NCBI GenBank assembly: GCA_012274445.1
Contig: JAAROD010000004.1
Coordinates: 2,294,001 to 2,358,000, forward strand
Direction of reading: 5' to 3'
From: Sclerotiophoma versabilis
Taxonomy: Eukaryota > Ascomycota > Dothideomycetes > Pleosporales > Didymellaceae
DNA: 64,000 nucleotides
Shown here: positions 1 to 9,600 of the stretch, one piece after another
Layout: each line of letters opens with the position of its first letter
Position numbering within the stretch: position 1 is the stretch's first letter
Program-made: the position numbers and the translations under genes
Notes under the pieces: generated by a model
Databases searched by the model: none
Told to the model about the DNA's origin: nothing
Seen by the model: only the letters and a program-made list of their open reading frames with translations

Positions 1-515
1 CTGAAGGAGTGTCAACGCCGGCCTCGAACACTGACATGTATGCTGTGGCTGACGTGATACCTTGCTTTTGATTGAGGTTCCGCATCCATATATGGCGCAA
101 AACGAACATGCGAAAGAGGCAATTGATCTCTTGCGAGTTGTATCTGGTCGCAAGATGCAGTAAATCAATATGCTACGTAGAGAAGGTGAGCGATGTGTGG
201 AACATACTGAACTGGCGCAGCTATACGTTCAATGACACATGTTGAACACACAGTTCTGTCATGCCGCTAGAAATGTTCAGGGAGATCAGGAGGCGCTAAT
301 CGCTGTTGTACAGAGGCATAATGTTCACCAATAGAGAGGGAGCGCGAGACTGTAGGAGAGGCGCAGGCATGTGGGTCTTGGCGCTATGACGACGCCAGTC
401 ACAGCCACAGCTCGTGCGCGGCAACAGCGACGGAGCAAGCTTCAAGTTTGCGCCAAACACCACTCTCTCCTTACGACACTTCACCTTTACATATCTCCAT
501 AGTAAACCATACACA
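1..515. other. left-edge intergenic region
   Basis: No gene is supported here. The part nearest 515 should hold the promoter and leader of the CUE-domain gene. A 23-codon ATG ORF near 93-164 has no recognisable product and could equally be a chance ORF or the tail of a gene lying to the left. Confidence 0.5.
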
Positions 516-1972
516 ATGTCTGAGAAAGCAGGAGCCGATAAGGTTAGTGTACCCTACAATCTCAGATGGAGCTTGAACTGATGCCTACAGCCACCAGAGA
601 GCCCCACAACGGCGCGTGAGCTCGACTTTGACGACGACAACGATGCGCTTACATCCTCTGCACCTGAGAAGGCTGCCTCGCCGCCGCCAGCTTCAAAGTC
701 ACCCAAATCAGGCGTGAGGTTTTCCGAGCAGGCAGAAGAGATTCCTCCACAGAAGCCCCCGCGGCCTGTGGACCCAAACGTGCAAGCGCAGAACACATTG
801 ATTGAGGCGTTCCCCGATATCGACACGAATGTGATCAAAGCAGTTCTGGTCGCCAGTGGCGGAAAGGTTGAGCCTGCATTCAATGCGCTTCTGAGTATGT
901 GATTGCTTAGACATATCCTCGGAGTGGTTGCTAACACGGTTTGCAGGCATGTCCGACCCCAACTTCAAGACCGAAGAGGCACCTCCCCCACAGCCTCCAC
1001 GACCACAGCCTCGTAGTCAGCTCGAACAGGACGAGATGTATGCTCGCCAACTAGCTGAGCACTACCAAAGCCAGGGCGGCCAGCAGGGCCAGGGTGGCTA
1101 TGGTTCACGGCGGTCGCAGCCCTACGCAAGGTCGAACAACCAGAACAAGGACGAGCGCGAATATAGCTTCTTCGATGGTATGTTCACTGGTTTTGATTTC
1201 GATATCATAGGTACTAACGCTGTTAGATGATCTTCCCGAAATTCGCAAGAACATCGAACAGGGTTTCCAAGAGACACAGAAGACGGTCAACAAATGGATT
1301 ACCAGCTTCAAGAAGAAGCTCGATGGCGAACCGGAAGACTACGATCAATACGGCAACCCTGTACCCCGCGATCGAGAACATGGGCAATCATCGCAGGGTC
1401 GCCAGAATTATGGCCCCTCACAGTCTGATCAGCTCTACGGCATCCGAAAATCTGCTGAACAGCGCCGCTCTGCTGATATGCGCCGTTCTGCGGACCACAA
1501 CCGCTACGATGCGGACAACAGGGTATTGGGCGATGACTTTGCCCAACTTGAATTGAGGGACAACGATCCCCATCAGAGGTCAAGCAGTCGACCATCGGCC
1601 AACCCCGACTTGTTCAAGCCCACACCTGTTTCGCCACCGCAGAGCGGCCCGGTCGATGAGGTCGACGCTCTGTACCGAAACCCTTCGCCGAACAACCAAG
1701 GAGGAAAGTCTGGCGGTAAGAAGTGGCAGCCTCTCACGTCGGTTGCACCACACCCCGAGACGGATGAGCACGATCCATTCAGCCTCGGCGATAGCGATGA
1801 TGAAGACAACAAGACTAAGGACACGAATCCCGAAGACACTGAGAGGCTCAAGAAGGCTGCGGAGGCTAAGGTCAAGGAATCGACAGCAGCTGAGCTGAAG
1901 CCTGCAACAAGGAGTGGAAGTGTTGGTCAGAAGGATGCAGCCGCCGAGGCACTGCTGAAGGACGCAAAATGA
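516..1972 (+). CDS. CUE-domain ubiquitin-binding protein (Cue5-like)
   Basis: Four exons (516-542, 591-894, 947-1177, 1227-1972) encode about 435 residues. The CUE domain lies near residues 74-114, with NTLIEAFPDIDTNVIKAVL followed by the NALLSM helix, and is split by intron 2. The rest is disordered: Pro-rich PPPQPPRPQPR, a Gln/Gly-rich stretch, and a charged C-terminus. CUE domains bind ubiquitin. Yeast Cue5 uses its CUE domain plus an Atg8-interacting motif to send ubiquitinated aggregates to autophagy. WQPL near the C-terminal third, followed by an acidic DPFSLGDSDDED segment, could be such a motif (inference). Exon 1 has only nine codons (MSEKAGADK). Introns carry CTAAC-type branch points. 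The CUE assignment is firm; the Cue5 role is inferred from architecture. Confidence 0.88.
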
Positions 1973-2065
1973 CGAATCATTGATCGATTGATTTGCATTT
2001 AGTAGCTGGCACTGGCTCTCCGAATGATACCAATAAGCCCTGCAACGTGAATTCATCTCTTCAGA

Positions 2066-2518
2066 CTATTGATGCACAATTGCCCAGACCTCTACTTCGT
2101 ACAGTAACCCCTTCAGAGCCAGACTTGCAACTCCTAGAACAGTGTCAGGTGGCTTGTGACCGTCTCCGTGTTGGTCCATAAACTCGATCCAAAGCGGTGC
2201 CCATCCTCGTTCAACAATGTCTTTCTGGTTTAACTCCTGATCGCCAGAGTTATTGACAATGTAGTGTCGTACATGGATGATGTCGCGTGGGCTAGCACCA
2301 GCCGCTTCCAAGCACCTCTTAACGTTTTCGTATGCTCCCTTTACTTGCTCAATCCACGGAGCTTTATAGTCGCCTGTCTGTCCGGCAAGAGTTATGAACT
2401 TGGAAGTTGGTAGAATGGGCGTTATGCAGGCATGCTTGTAGGAAGGCGGTGGCTCGTGAACTCCGGGAGGATTGAAGGCTTGAGGTTTGTTGTCGTTAGC
2501 CATGTTGAGTGAGGTCAA
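2066..2518 (-). CDS. Rid (YjgF/YER057c/UK114) family protein, RidA arginine absent
   Basis: Single-exon ORF of 150 residues; Met6 (2503) is an alternative start giving MANDNKPQAF. Family features are the early ITLAGQTGD strand, the helix VKGAYENVKRCLEAAGASP, then DIIHVRHYIVN, and a C-terminal YEVEVWAI strand. Length fits the roughly 130-150 residue family. In true RidA imine deaminases an Arg sits in a P-x-R-S-x-V-E-V-A-type segment before the last strand; here the segment reads PPDTVLGVASLALKG, so the Arg is not present. This suggests a non-RidA Rid subfamily, whose activities are often unknown. It is divergent from the DUF1295 gene with about 530 bp between starts. Confidence 0.85.
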   Translation of the reverse strand: MTSLNMANDNKPQAFNPPGVHEPPPSYKHACITPILPTSKFITLAGQTGDYKAPWIEQVKGAYENVKRCLEAAGASPRDIIHVRHYIVNNSGDQELNQKDIVERGWAPLWIEFMDQHGDGHKPPDTVLGVASLALKGLLYEVEVWAIVHQ

Positions 2519-3047
2519 TGAATGGAAGCCAGGAAGTGGAGATTCTGCTGCAAGTCTTCAGTACCAAAAATTCGACTCTGCTACAGGATCCGCGTTCAAA
2601 TGAGGGGTATGGTGTAGCTCGCGTAAACTTGCCGCTGTACACTTGACTTGCCGGAACCTGCGCCAACAGCGCCTTGACCAGCAAAGAGCTGTCAACGACG
2701 TCACGCGTTGATCATTGTGTTGCTCCACTCTACAACCCACTGCAATTATTGCACTGTGAGAAAGAGCATCCAAAACAGTGAAGAGTTCAGTTCAGTATGA
2801 GGAATCGTGGCTGAATAACTGAGCGGGGTTTATTGGATCACCAGCTCCTTGTACATTCACGGAAGCACGACAGTCGTCAGCCGAGCGAATCAATGCCATC
2901 AGCCCTGCATCCGCGACGCCCGTTACTAGCGTTACATCATTCGATGGCATGTGCTTTTGCGGGGAAGCTATGGCTGAGCTTTAAACAAGGTTGTCGCACC
3001 AGCTGCGAGACTTCTGCCACTCCTCCTTGACAATTCCTCAGCTCATC
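2519..3047. promoter_or_regulatory. intergenic region between divergent Rid and DUF1295 genes
   Basis: This stretch separates two divergent starts and should hold both promoters. I see no coding potential and no clear TATA box. ORFs on either strand are short and lack recognisable products. Confidence 0.45.
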
Positions 3048-4209
3048 ATGGCGTCCGGACTATTCTCCCGGTCGCAACAGCCCACGGGTACACCAGATGC
3101 TCGTATCCAAGTTGGCGAACAGCGACCACACGATATTTACCTGAACAGCACTCCTCCCACTGCTCAGCATGCTTACAATTACGTCGACAATACACACTCA
3201 AAGACTCACGTCCACAGCGCCTCGTTATTTGATGTTGGCATCCTGAAGGATACTCTGGCACCCTCACTCACTCTTCACTCTGGTCTTGCAGTCATTGCGT
3301 ATGGCATATCACGGTACACCCAACGCGTCGAGGCCAAGGACTGGCTCTGGCCAAGTGGACAGGTTGCCAACGCCTGGTGGTCTGCCATCGGCCGGCGTCT
3401 TGCTGCAGGCTTGACACTCACACAAGCTCTCAACCGTCTCTCTTGGCATGAACGTGTCATGTTGACTGGTGTGACACTCTGGGGAGGCCGACTCTTTTAC
3501 CGCATTGCCCGCCGCTCGATCCAGCGAGGCGAAGATGACCCGCGCTACGCCGAAGTTAAGAAAGAGGAAGGTTTTTGGAACTCAGCCCTCTTCAAGGTTT
3601 TCATCCCAGAGGCCTTCTTTCAGATGCTCATTAGCTTGCCATTCACCGCACCGTTCAGACACGAAGGTGCTGTTATGATGGGCTACCACCCCTACATCCA
3701 GATGGCGGCTGTTGGTCTCTTTTCTTCTGGTCTAGCATTAGAGACACTGGCGGACTACCAGCTTGACCAGTACAAGGCGGAGGGTGGGCGTGGTATCCTC
3801 CGGGAAGGTGTTTGGAGCATTGTTCGCAACCCCAAGTATGTCTTTTATCCTTGATACTACGACACTCGTGCTTACTTGAGATAGCTACCTCGGTGACGCC
3901 CTCGTTCACATTTCCTTTATCGTTATGCTGTACGGTAGCGACATGCTCGCACCTATTGAACTTCTTGGACCCATCGCAAATTACTGCTTCCTCCGCTTCT
4001 TTGGGGGTGACAAGGAGAAAGAGCAGCATCAAGTGCGTCGCTACTCTGCTTCTCAACCCGACAAGCTCGCCGAGCTGCAGAAATTTCGCGCCGACAAGAA
4101 TGCATTCTGGCCGAGCATGGATGAGCTCAACAACAAGTGGCTGTGGACGGTTCTGGGTATCGGAGGACTTGGTGTTGCGGTTGAGCAGACACTTAGGACG
4201 CTGCATTAG
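3048..4209 (+). CDS. DUF1295 (steroid-reductase-like) multi-pass membrane protein
   Basis: Two exons (3048-3835, 3885-4209) give about 370 residues. Joining them restores the motif VWSIVRNPNYLGDAL, which matches the NPNYLG signature of DUF1295/steroid 5-alpha-reductase C-terminal folds that bind NADPH. The intron splits the Asn codon. Upstream are several hydrophobic segments (LHSGLAVIAYGISRY, MAAVGLFSSGLALETLAD) and an Arg-rich loop after LWGGRLFYRIARR. The N-terminal ~45 residues are polar. The C-terminus contains a charged segment before a last hydrophobic helix (WLWTVLGIGGLGVAVEQ). The substrate is unknown; fungal members are usually annotated only as DUF1295 or oxidoreductase-like. I chose the ATG at 3048 because the in-frame ATG at 2991 would add a non-conserved leader. 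Confidence 0.82.
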
Positions 4210-4939
4210 ACTGGTTCCGGTGGAAAGACGGTATGCAACATTTGAGCGAGTACTGTACTTGCAGGCGTCTGGTGCCTATAAAGCCAGGCTAACTACATTA
4301 GCCTTTTCTTTCAATTTGACTCTTGGCAATGATCAATCCAACACAGTGCAAAGGAGACCACTGTGCCCAGACGAATGATGTGATGACACATGGAAGAAAA
4401 GTATTGATGGTTGTCACCTGAAATCCAATGTCAACTTTAGCTTATACACAACCAACCCCAGAAAGCCTATTATTAGGAGCGGACTGCATCTACGTCGGAG
4501 TGAAATACTGTCTTTATCGAAGGAGTCTCAAACAATGTATCGTTGTGATGCGTGATATAACCCCCAATCCCAAGAATGCCTGCATCATGTCAAGTCTAAA
4601 ATGGCAGACCATACTGATTGTGGGAGGTGATGCGGGCATTGAAAGCGAAGTAAAAAGACGAACACTGCTGCTATCGGACACGGCATAAGCATGCGCCTAT
4701 GGGCTACACGAAGCAGAGAACCTCACCCTAGGACGCTACGATTCATTTCCAGGCGATATCATGCCATTTGGATCTTGAAAAACAAGGGTTTCAAACTGAG
4801 TACCGCTCTCTTCGGAGGAATTTAGACGCTTTTATACTGCGTCGCCATCATCCCACCAATTTCCAAGAGTTAAAAAACCTCGGGATCGAGGACATGAGTA
4901 GCAGACATTCGACGTAAACCAGACGACGCAATTATATTC
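4210..4939. other. convergent intergenic region
   Basis: This lies between the 3' ends of the DUF1295 gene and the glycosylase gene. Only short ORFs without recognisable products are present. It presumably holds both 3' UTRs. Confidence 0.5.
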
Positions 4940-5899
4940 TCAAGTGTTCGGCTTTTCATCCTTGGCCGCACCTCCCTTTTTATCGAAGTTTTCCTCTTCA
5001 GCGGAGTCTGTATCATCCACACTTCGCATAGCGGCATCCGCTTTGACTTTGACTACTTCTCCAAGGTTGAGCTTCCTCCCCTTGCCAGTCAGCTCATTCC
5101 AGTCATAACCATCCTGAGCCCATCTCCACTTCAGATACGGCTTGAGGTCCTTGTCAAGCGGTAGAACTCTTCTCCATTCCGGTTCGCCGCCCTTGACCTC
5201 CCTCAATCGGTCTCGATAGAAGATCCTATAGCTATCCAAAGCGTATGGTCCCATACCTGGCAGGTGCGCGATTTCCCATCCTTGTCGCCCGTCATCTAAT
5301 CCCAGTATTTCGTTTGGTTTTACATCTGCACCGCATCCTCTATTGGGGTAGTGCAGTCTTCTATATCGACGTTCCTTACACGGCGGCGCTGCTATCCAAG
5401 CTTCAGCTAGCGCAATAAGACGTTTTGCACGCACATTGTGCAGGCCCAAAGGTTGCAATATCTCAGTAAGTTCACCGAGTTTTGCCTGTGATAGATGAAA
5501 TGGTGTAGGATATAAAGTCAAGATCTGAAATAAAACGGGGCGTGCTGCTCTACCATGCGTCTGGTTCCAGAGGATGACTTGGACTACTAGTGCGTACAAA
5601 CTATCCTGTATACGCTCCTGGATTAGACCGTATCCTGCAGGGTGAAGTTGGAAGGGCAGGTTCTCGGGTTGTGGTATGGTCAATGGTCGGTTTGCTTTGC
5701 GCTGTGGACTGAAGTGGTGCGATAAGCGTTCTTGTCGTTTTCTCTTCTTGTCGGTGGGTTCGTTGGCGATTGGAGATTTTGTGACTGGATCTTGCTTTAT
5801 CACGGCTGATCGTGATCGTGTAATTACCATGACTACTTTTCGGTAAGATGTCGATAACAATGCATGTCTTGTCTGCTGTTCGCTAGGACTGGAAAGCAT
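4940..5899 (-). CDS. MBD4-like HhH-GPD DNA glycosylase without MBD domain
   Basis: Intronless ORF of 319 residues; Met24 (5830), giving MVITRSRSAV, is an equally good start. The HhH-GPD core begins near residue 85 (FQLHPAGYGLIQERIQDS, then LVVQVILWNQT). The hairpin and catalytic segment reads HLPGMGPYALDSYRIF, matching MBD4-type G-P/K-Y-x-x-DSYRIF with the catalytic Asp kept. LPLDKDLKPYLKWRW resembles the following MBD4 helix. MBD4 family enzymes remove thymine or uracil opposite guanine, for example after deamination of 5-methylcytosine. No methyl-CpG-binding domain is present: the N-terminus is short and basic (KKRKRQERLSHHF), possibly a nuclear signal. Divergent from the ureohydrolase gene. 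Confidence 0.85.
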   Translation of the reverse strand: MLSSPSEQQTRHALLSTSYRKVVMVITRSRSAVIKQDPVTKSPIANEPTDKKRKRQERLSHHFSPQRKANRPLTIPQPENLPFQLHPAGYGLIQERIQDSLYALVVQVILWNQTHGRAARPVLFQILTLYPTPFHLSQAKLGELTEILQPLGLHNVRAKRLIALAEAWIAAPPCKERRYRRLHYPNRGCGADVKPNEILGLDDGRQGWEIAHLPGMGPYALDSYRIFYRDRLREVKGGEPEWRRVLPLDKDLKPYLKWRWAQDGYDWNELTGKGRKLNLGEVVKVKADAAMRSVDDTDSAEEENFDKKGGAAKDEKPNT

Positions 5900-6064
5900 T
5901 GGACATCAGACACATGACGGCTGTACCTGCCGCTTTGAGCCGGAAGGCGTCATCGCCGCCCGCGGAAACTGCAGACACAGATGTACAATCGACTGTGCCT
6001 TAACGTGAAAGTCCTGGCGTTTTGTTTCGATCTCATTTCAAAATTGCATCCCGAGCCATTCAAG
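5900..6064. promoter_or_regulatory. short bidirectional promoter, glycosylase/ureohydrolase
   Basis: Only 165 bp separate the two divergent start codons if the longer glycosylase start is used (about 235 bp with Met24). The stretch must contain the core promoters of both genes. No TATA box is evident. Confidence 0.45.
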
Positions 6065-7859
6065 ATGTTGAGCAAAATCGCATTGTCCGTTTCAATTGCG
6101 GCGTTGGCAAGAGCGCGCGAGATCAGCTTCCCGTCCCTCTCCGGATTTTCTTCGGATCAAGCGGTGATGGGCATCATCTCTCCTGACATCACTCAAGCAA
6201 AATTTGGAGGGTTGACGACATATGCGAACCTGCCATATGTGCATTGTTTGGCTCCAGAAGGTGAAGAAATCGAGAAGTTTGACATTGCGATTCTGGGAGC
6301 TCCGTTTGATACAGTAAGTTATCGCTTTTATCAAAATGTTGTTCGATCGTGTTCGGATGTAGATCGAGTCACCCTATGTGCGCATGTTATTGTAGTGTAA
6401 CAAGACAAACTCCGGCCTCGGTACGGGTTACTGACATGTCGGCAAGGGGGTGACAGCACGACCTGGTGCGCGGTTTGGACCGAGTGGGATTCGACGGGGT
6501 TCCCACCGAATTGAAGCCGGTGCGGCCTGGAGCATATACACAGGTATGTCTGTTATGGACCCTCTATCCAGCCCTGTGGGTTGTGTTGGTATAGGTACTT
6601 TATCTGGAGCAGTTTTGAGCACTCGCAACACAGCAAAAATGACATTGACGGCACCTTGGAAAGACCGCTGTAAAGTTATGGTCGGGATCAAAGCTTAAGA
6701 TGTCCAGGTCAAAACGTCTTCGTCGATTGGGCTAAGATCGTGGATTGTGGTGATGCTCCACTGACCTTTCTCGTAAGTCAACAAGAGGGAAGTGAAGACT
6801 ATCAGGCTGAGCCCTTCTAAGGACAACACTGTCGCTTTGAAGCAGCTAGATAAGGCACATAAGGTAAGCGACACCGTATGAAAGGTAGCAGCTTCACTGA
6901 CAGTGATGGTGAGGCGACTTCTGCAAGAAAGACCAATTCGAGCGACTTCACTGTTCCACGTATCGTAACACTTGGTGGAGACCACACCACCACTTTGTCA
7001 GCTCTACGATCCACCAACGACCATTGGGGACCAGTCAGTGTGATCCATTTCGATTCTCATATAGGTACGTTAGTCCGTAGTCTTTGGTAATAGCTAACGT
7101 TGTACGCTAGATACTTGGGACCCAAAAGTCTTAGGTGGAGGCATTTCGCACTATGCGCAAGTACTGTCGGCTTACGCAAGAACTACAACATTGCTGATGC
7201 GTGTGCAGAGGCGTCAATCACGGAACATTCTTACACATCGCCCATGAGGAAGGCTTGATACGTAATACGTCTATTCATGCTGGGATCCGAGCACCAGTCG
7301 CTCGCCCAAAGGGCGATGTGCGTAACGATATCAGATGCGGCTTCGAGATTGTACGTGCCCGGGACATCGATCGATTAGGTGTGTCAGGCGTCATTGAGAT
7401 GCTGAAGAAGAGAGTTACCGGAACGAAAGTCTACATCAGCGTGGACATAGATGTGTTGGACCCAGCCTTTGCACCTGGTAAGCAGAACTCAAGCTTGACA
7501 AGTTCGGTAGCGGCGCAACCGTGCTGTACTACGACAGTCTTTAAGCACCGCACACTGCTGCAAAGATACAAGTTGACAGTACTATAGCCACCGGTACTGC
7601 TGAGGTAGGAGGCTGGACAACGCGTGAGCTGCTGTCAATTCTCGACGGTCTTGAAGGACTGGAGGTTGTAGGGGCCGATGTTGGTAGGTATCAACTGATA
7701 CAGACCCCCAATTCCAGATCGCTGATAGATCGTGTAAAAATAGTCGAGGTTGCACCCATCTACGATAACCCGGGTGAGATAACAGTATTGGCTGCTGCAG
7801 AAGTTGTTCATTCGCTACTCACGTTAATGGTGAATAAGGGTGTCCAGGCAGGTGTATAG
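6065..7859 (+). CDS. agmatinase-like ureohydrolase with signal peptide
   Basis: Nine-exon model: 6065-6313, 6447-6543, 6708-6772, 6822-6863, about 6932-7064, 7111-7156, 7209-7477, 7588-7683, 7744-7859; about 370 residues. It hydrolyses a guanidino compound (agmatine in characterised relatives) to an amine and urea using two Mn2+. All metal-ligand motifs survive: LGGDHT, HFDSHIDTW (split by an intron) and SVDIDVLDPAFAP. GVTARPGARFGPSGIR is the family N-terminal signature. The first ~18 residues (MLSKIALSVSIAALARA) look like a secretion signal. The intron at 7157-7208 starts with GC, and only this donor keeps the reading frame (HYAGVNHGTFLHIAHEEG). The acceptor of exon 5 is uncertain: 6914 or 6932 both fit the frame. 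Substrate is inferred from family only. Confidence 0.85.
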
Positions 7860-8120
7860 ATATTGGGCTGCGTCCACGGAACCAGAAGCTGGCCAAGAAG
7901 ATGCGAGTCGAAGACCAAAGCTCAGTGTTAATGCTTGTTGATGCGAGAAGACAATAAAGTGCGTTTTCATAAAAAGATGGTGAAAGCGCAATCAGCTATG
8001 TGACCAATCATAGGAGAGTGGTGCGTACTAGTACTAGCGCCAAATCTTGCCGAGCCGAGGTGGGTTGCAGCTTCCGGTTGTTGAACATGCAAACGTCACT
8101 CAAAACAACGCGAACACAGT

Positions 8121-8661
8121 ATGTCAGGTACAGAAGAGCCAAAGAAGGAGAGATTTGCTCCAAAGGAGCCAGTATCGTTGAACCCTCCTAAAGACGATAT
8201 TATCTCCCGCGAGTACCTCGCCAAGTGTAATGGTGAGCTACCCCGCGGAAGGCTGTGGCAGTGGTAGTACTGAGAGCAACATGCTAGGCACAAGCGAAAG
8301 TCATCCTACACTAGTTGCCATCAAGGTAGGCGGTCAACCTAGAAAGCTAATGATGGTGCATGCAACTTACAGAGTGTCCAGGGTGATGTCTTCGACGTGA
8401 GTGGAAAAGAGACGTACGCGCCCGGCAAAGGTTACCATGGTAAGTAGCTGGATGTGCACTTTCGTACTTGCCTGCTGATCAAATTCAGTCTTTGCTGGTA
8501 AGGAGCCAAACCGCGCGCTCGGTATGTCCTCTCTGAAACCAGAGGATTGTGTTTCGGACTATTCCACGCTTTCCGAGACCGAGACGAAAACCCTCAACGA
8601 CTGGCACACCTTCTTCAGCAAACGATACAACATCGTCGGTCGTCTTCAGTCTGATAATTAG
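8121..8661 (+). CDS. DAP1: Dap1/MAPR-type cytochrome b5-like haem protein
   Basis: Four short exons (8121-8232, 8288-8325, 8373-8439, 8489-8661) give 129 residues. The cytochrome b5-like haem/steroid-binding fold is clear: ISREYLAKCNG, LVAIKSVQGDVFDVSG, then YAPGKGYHVFAGKEPNRALG, GMSSLKPEDC and FFSKRYNIVG. The two Tyr residues of the YxPGxxYxVFAG segment, one of which binds haem in PGRMC1/Dap1, are present. Family members sit at the ER and support cytochrome P450 activity in sterol synthesis (Erg11 in yeast). This copy has no obvious N-terminal membrane helix, only a charged leader (EEPKKERFAPKEP). It follows the ureohydrolase on the same strand after about 260 bp. Confidence 0.9.
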
Positions 8662-9348
8662 TCTTGAATCTAATCAAATTGATCGAATATTCTACCAGCG
8701 GCATCGAGTCTACCAGTGTGCAGTCTCACACCAGGGATTGCATGATAATGCTTGAATTCACTGCTCAACTAGATATCAGCAATGGCTTTAAATACCCAAA
8801 CAAAAGAGCATCAATCGCATCGTCTGTGTTTTTCCAGGTTCATCTTCTTTCCTTTCTAGAATCCCAACCTTGGTACCGTATCCAGTTACTCACGTCTTCG
8901 AATACAATCAGTTTCTCTGAACATTGGCATAAATTTGTCTGCAAAAACACATCGACCTGCCAGCATTTTACTTGTCAAATAAACATCTTGCAAAGGATGT
9001 TGGGCGAGCGCGGTGAATCACATCTTTATCAATTCTTAGCTGAAGCCGCCAGTCCGCTACCTAATACAGGGTATCTATATACAAACCGCTCACATGGAAC
9101 AACCAAGAAAACGTTCAACATGCGTCAAAACCAACAGATCAAGGCCAAAGCCCGCCTCGTTGCTTATGATATCGGAACAACACCCACGTAACGAAGTCAC
9201 ACTGGCCATGTCCTCAGATCATCAGACATTATAACAAAAGAGCATAACGCATACTATCGCCACCGCCCACCGATCAGTATCCACGGTAAGCCTCGTCCAG
9301 TCACCAAAGTTGCGACTATACTACTAGTACTGATGCCGTCACCAAACC
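8662..9348. other. intergenic region downstream of DAP1
   Basis: Somewhat AT-rich. A 175-codon plus-strand ORF (8664-9191) starts almost at the DAP1 stop and shows no recognisable motif; I treat it as 3' UTR/non-coding. Confidence 0.45.
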
Positions 9349-9600
9349 TCATCTTTCTCCGGCTGCGCCATACATTGACGGTACACCACATGTCAAAACA
9401 TTGCCTTTCAGATATTGTCGGTGCCTGGTACAACTCTCACATTCTATCTTGTGTTGCTCCCACTGTCGCCTGATGCTCCAAGCACCAAAACACTGATGAC
9501 CGGGGTCATTGCGTGCAAAATGGCAATACTGTTGGAGGCGCTTCTCCTTATGTCCGCAAGAAACGAAGTGAACTTCTTCGTAGTGACACATGTTGGTCAT
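9349..9600 (-). CDS. small Cys/His-rich protein, possible zinc binder
   Basis: ORF of 83 residues on the minus strand. Its spacing of Cys and His is protein-like: C5-H6, H11, C15-G-H17, C26-H27, H35-x-C37, H50, C54-x2-C57, H60 and C71. The order CGH...YC...C.GAW resembles small fungal proteins of unknown function that open with M-C-x-Y and CGH. Eight Cys and several His could hold two or more zinc ions (inference). There is no signal peptide and no intron is needed. It stands alone in a 4-kb gene-poor stretch. I do not know its function; a chance ORF is not excluded. Confidence 0.5.
   Translation of the reverse strand: MTNMCHYEEVHFVSCGHKEKRLQQYCHFARNDPGHQCFGAWSIRRQWEQHKIECESCTRHRQYLKGNVLTCGVPSMYGAAGER

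Noticed and set aside
93..164. 23-codon ORF at the left edge (MAQNEHAKEA...)
   Set aside because: Could be the last exon of a gene to the left but has no recognisable family and no clear acceptor.
8664..9191. 175-codon ORF after DAP1
   Set aside because: No motif, hydrophobic pattern or splice context; starts in the DAP1 3' end.
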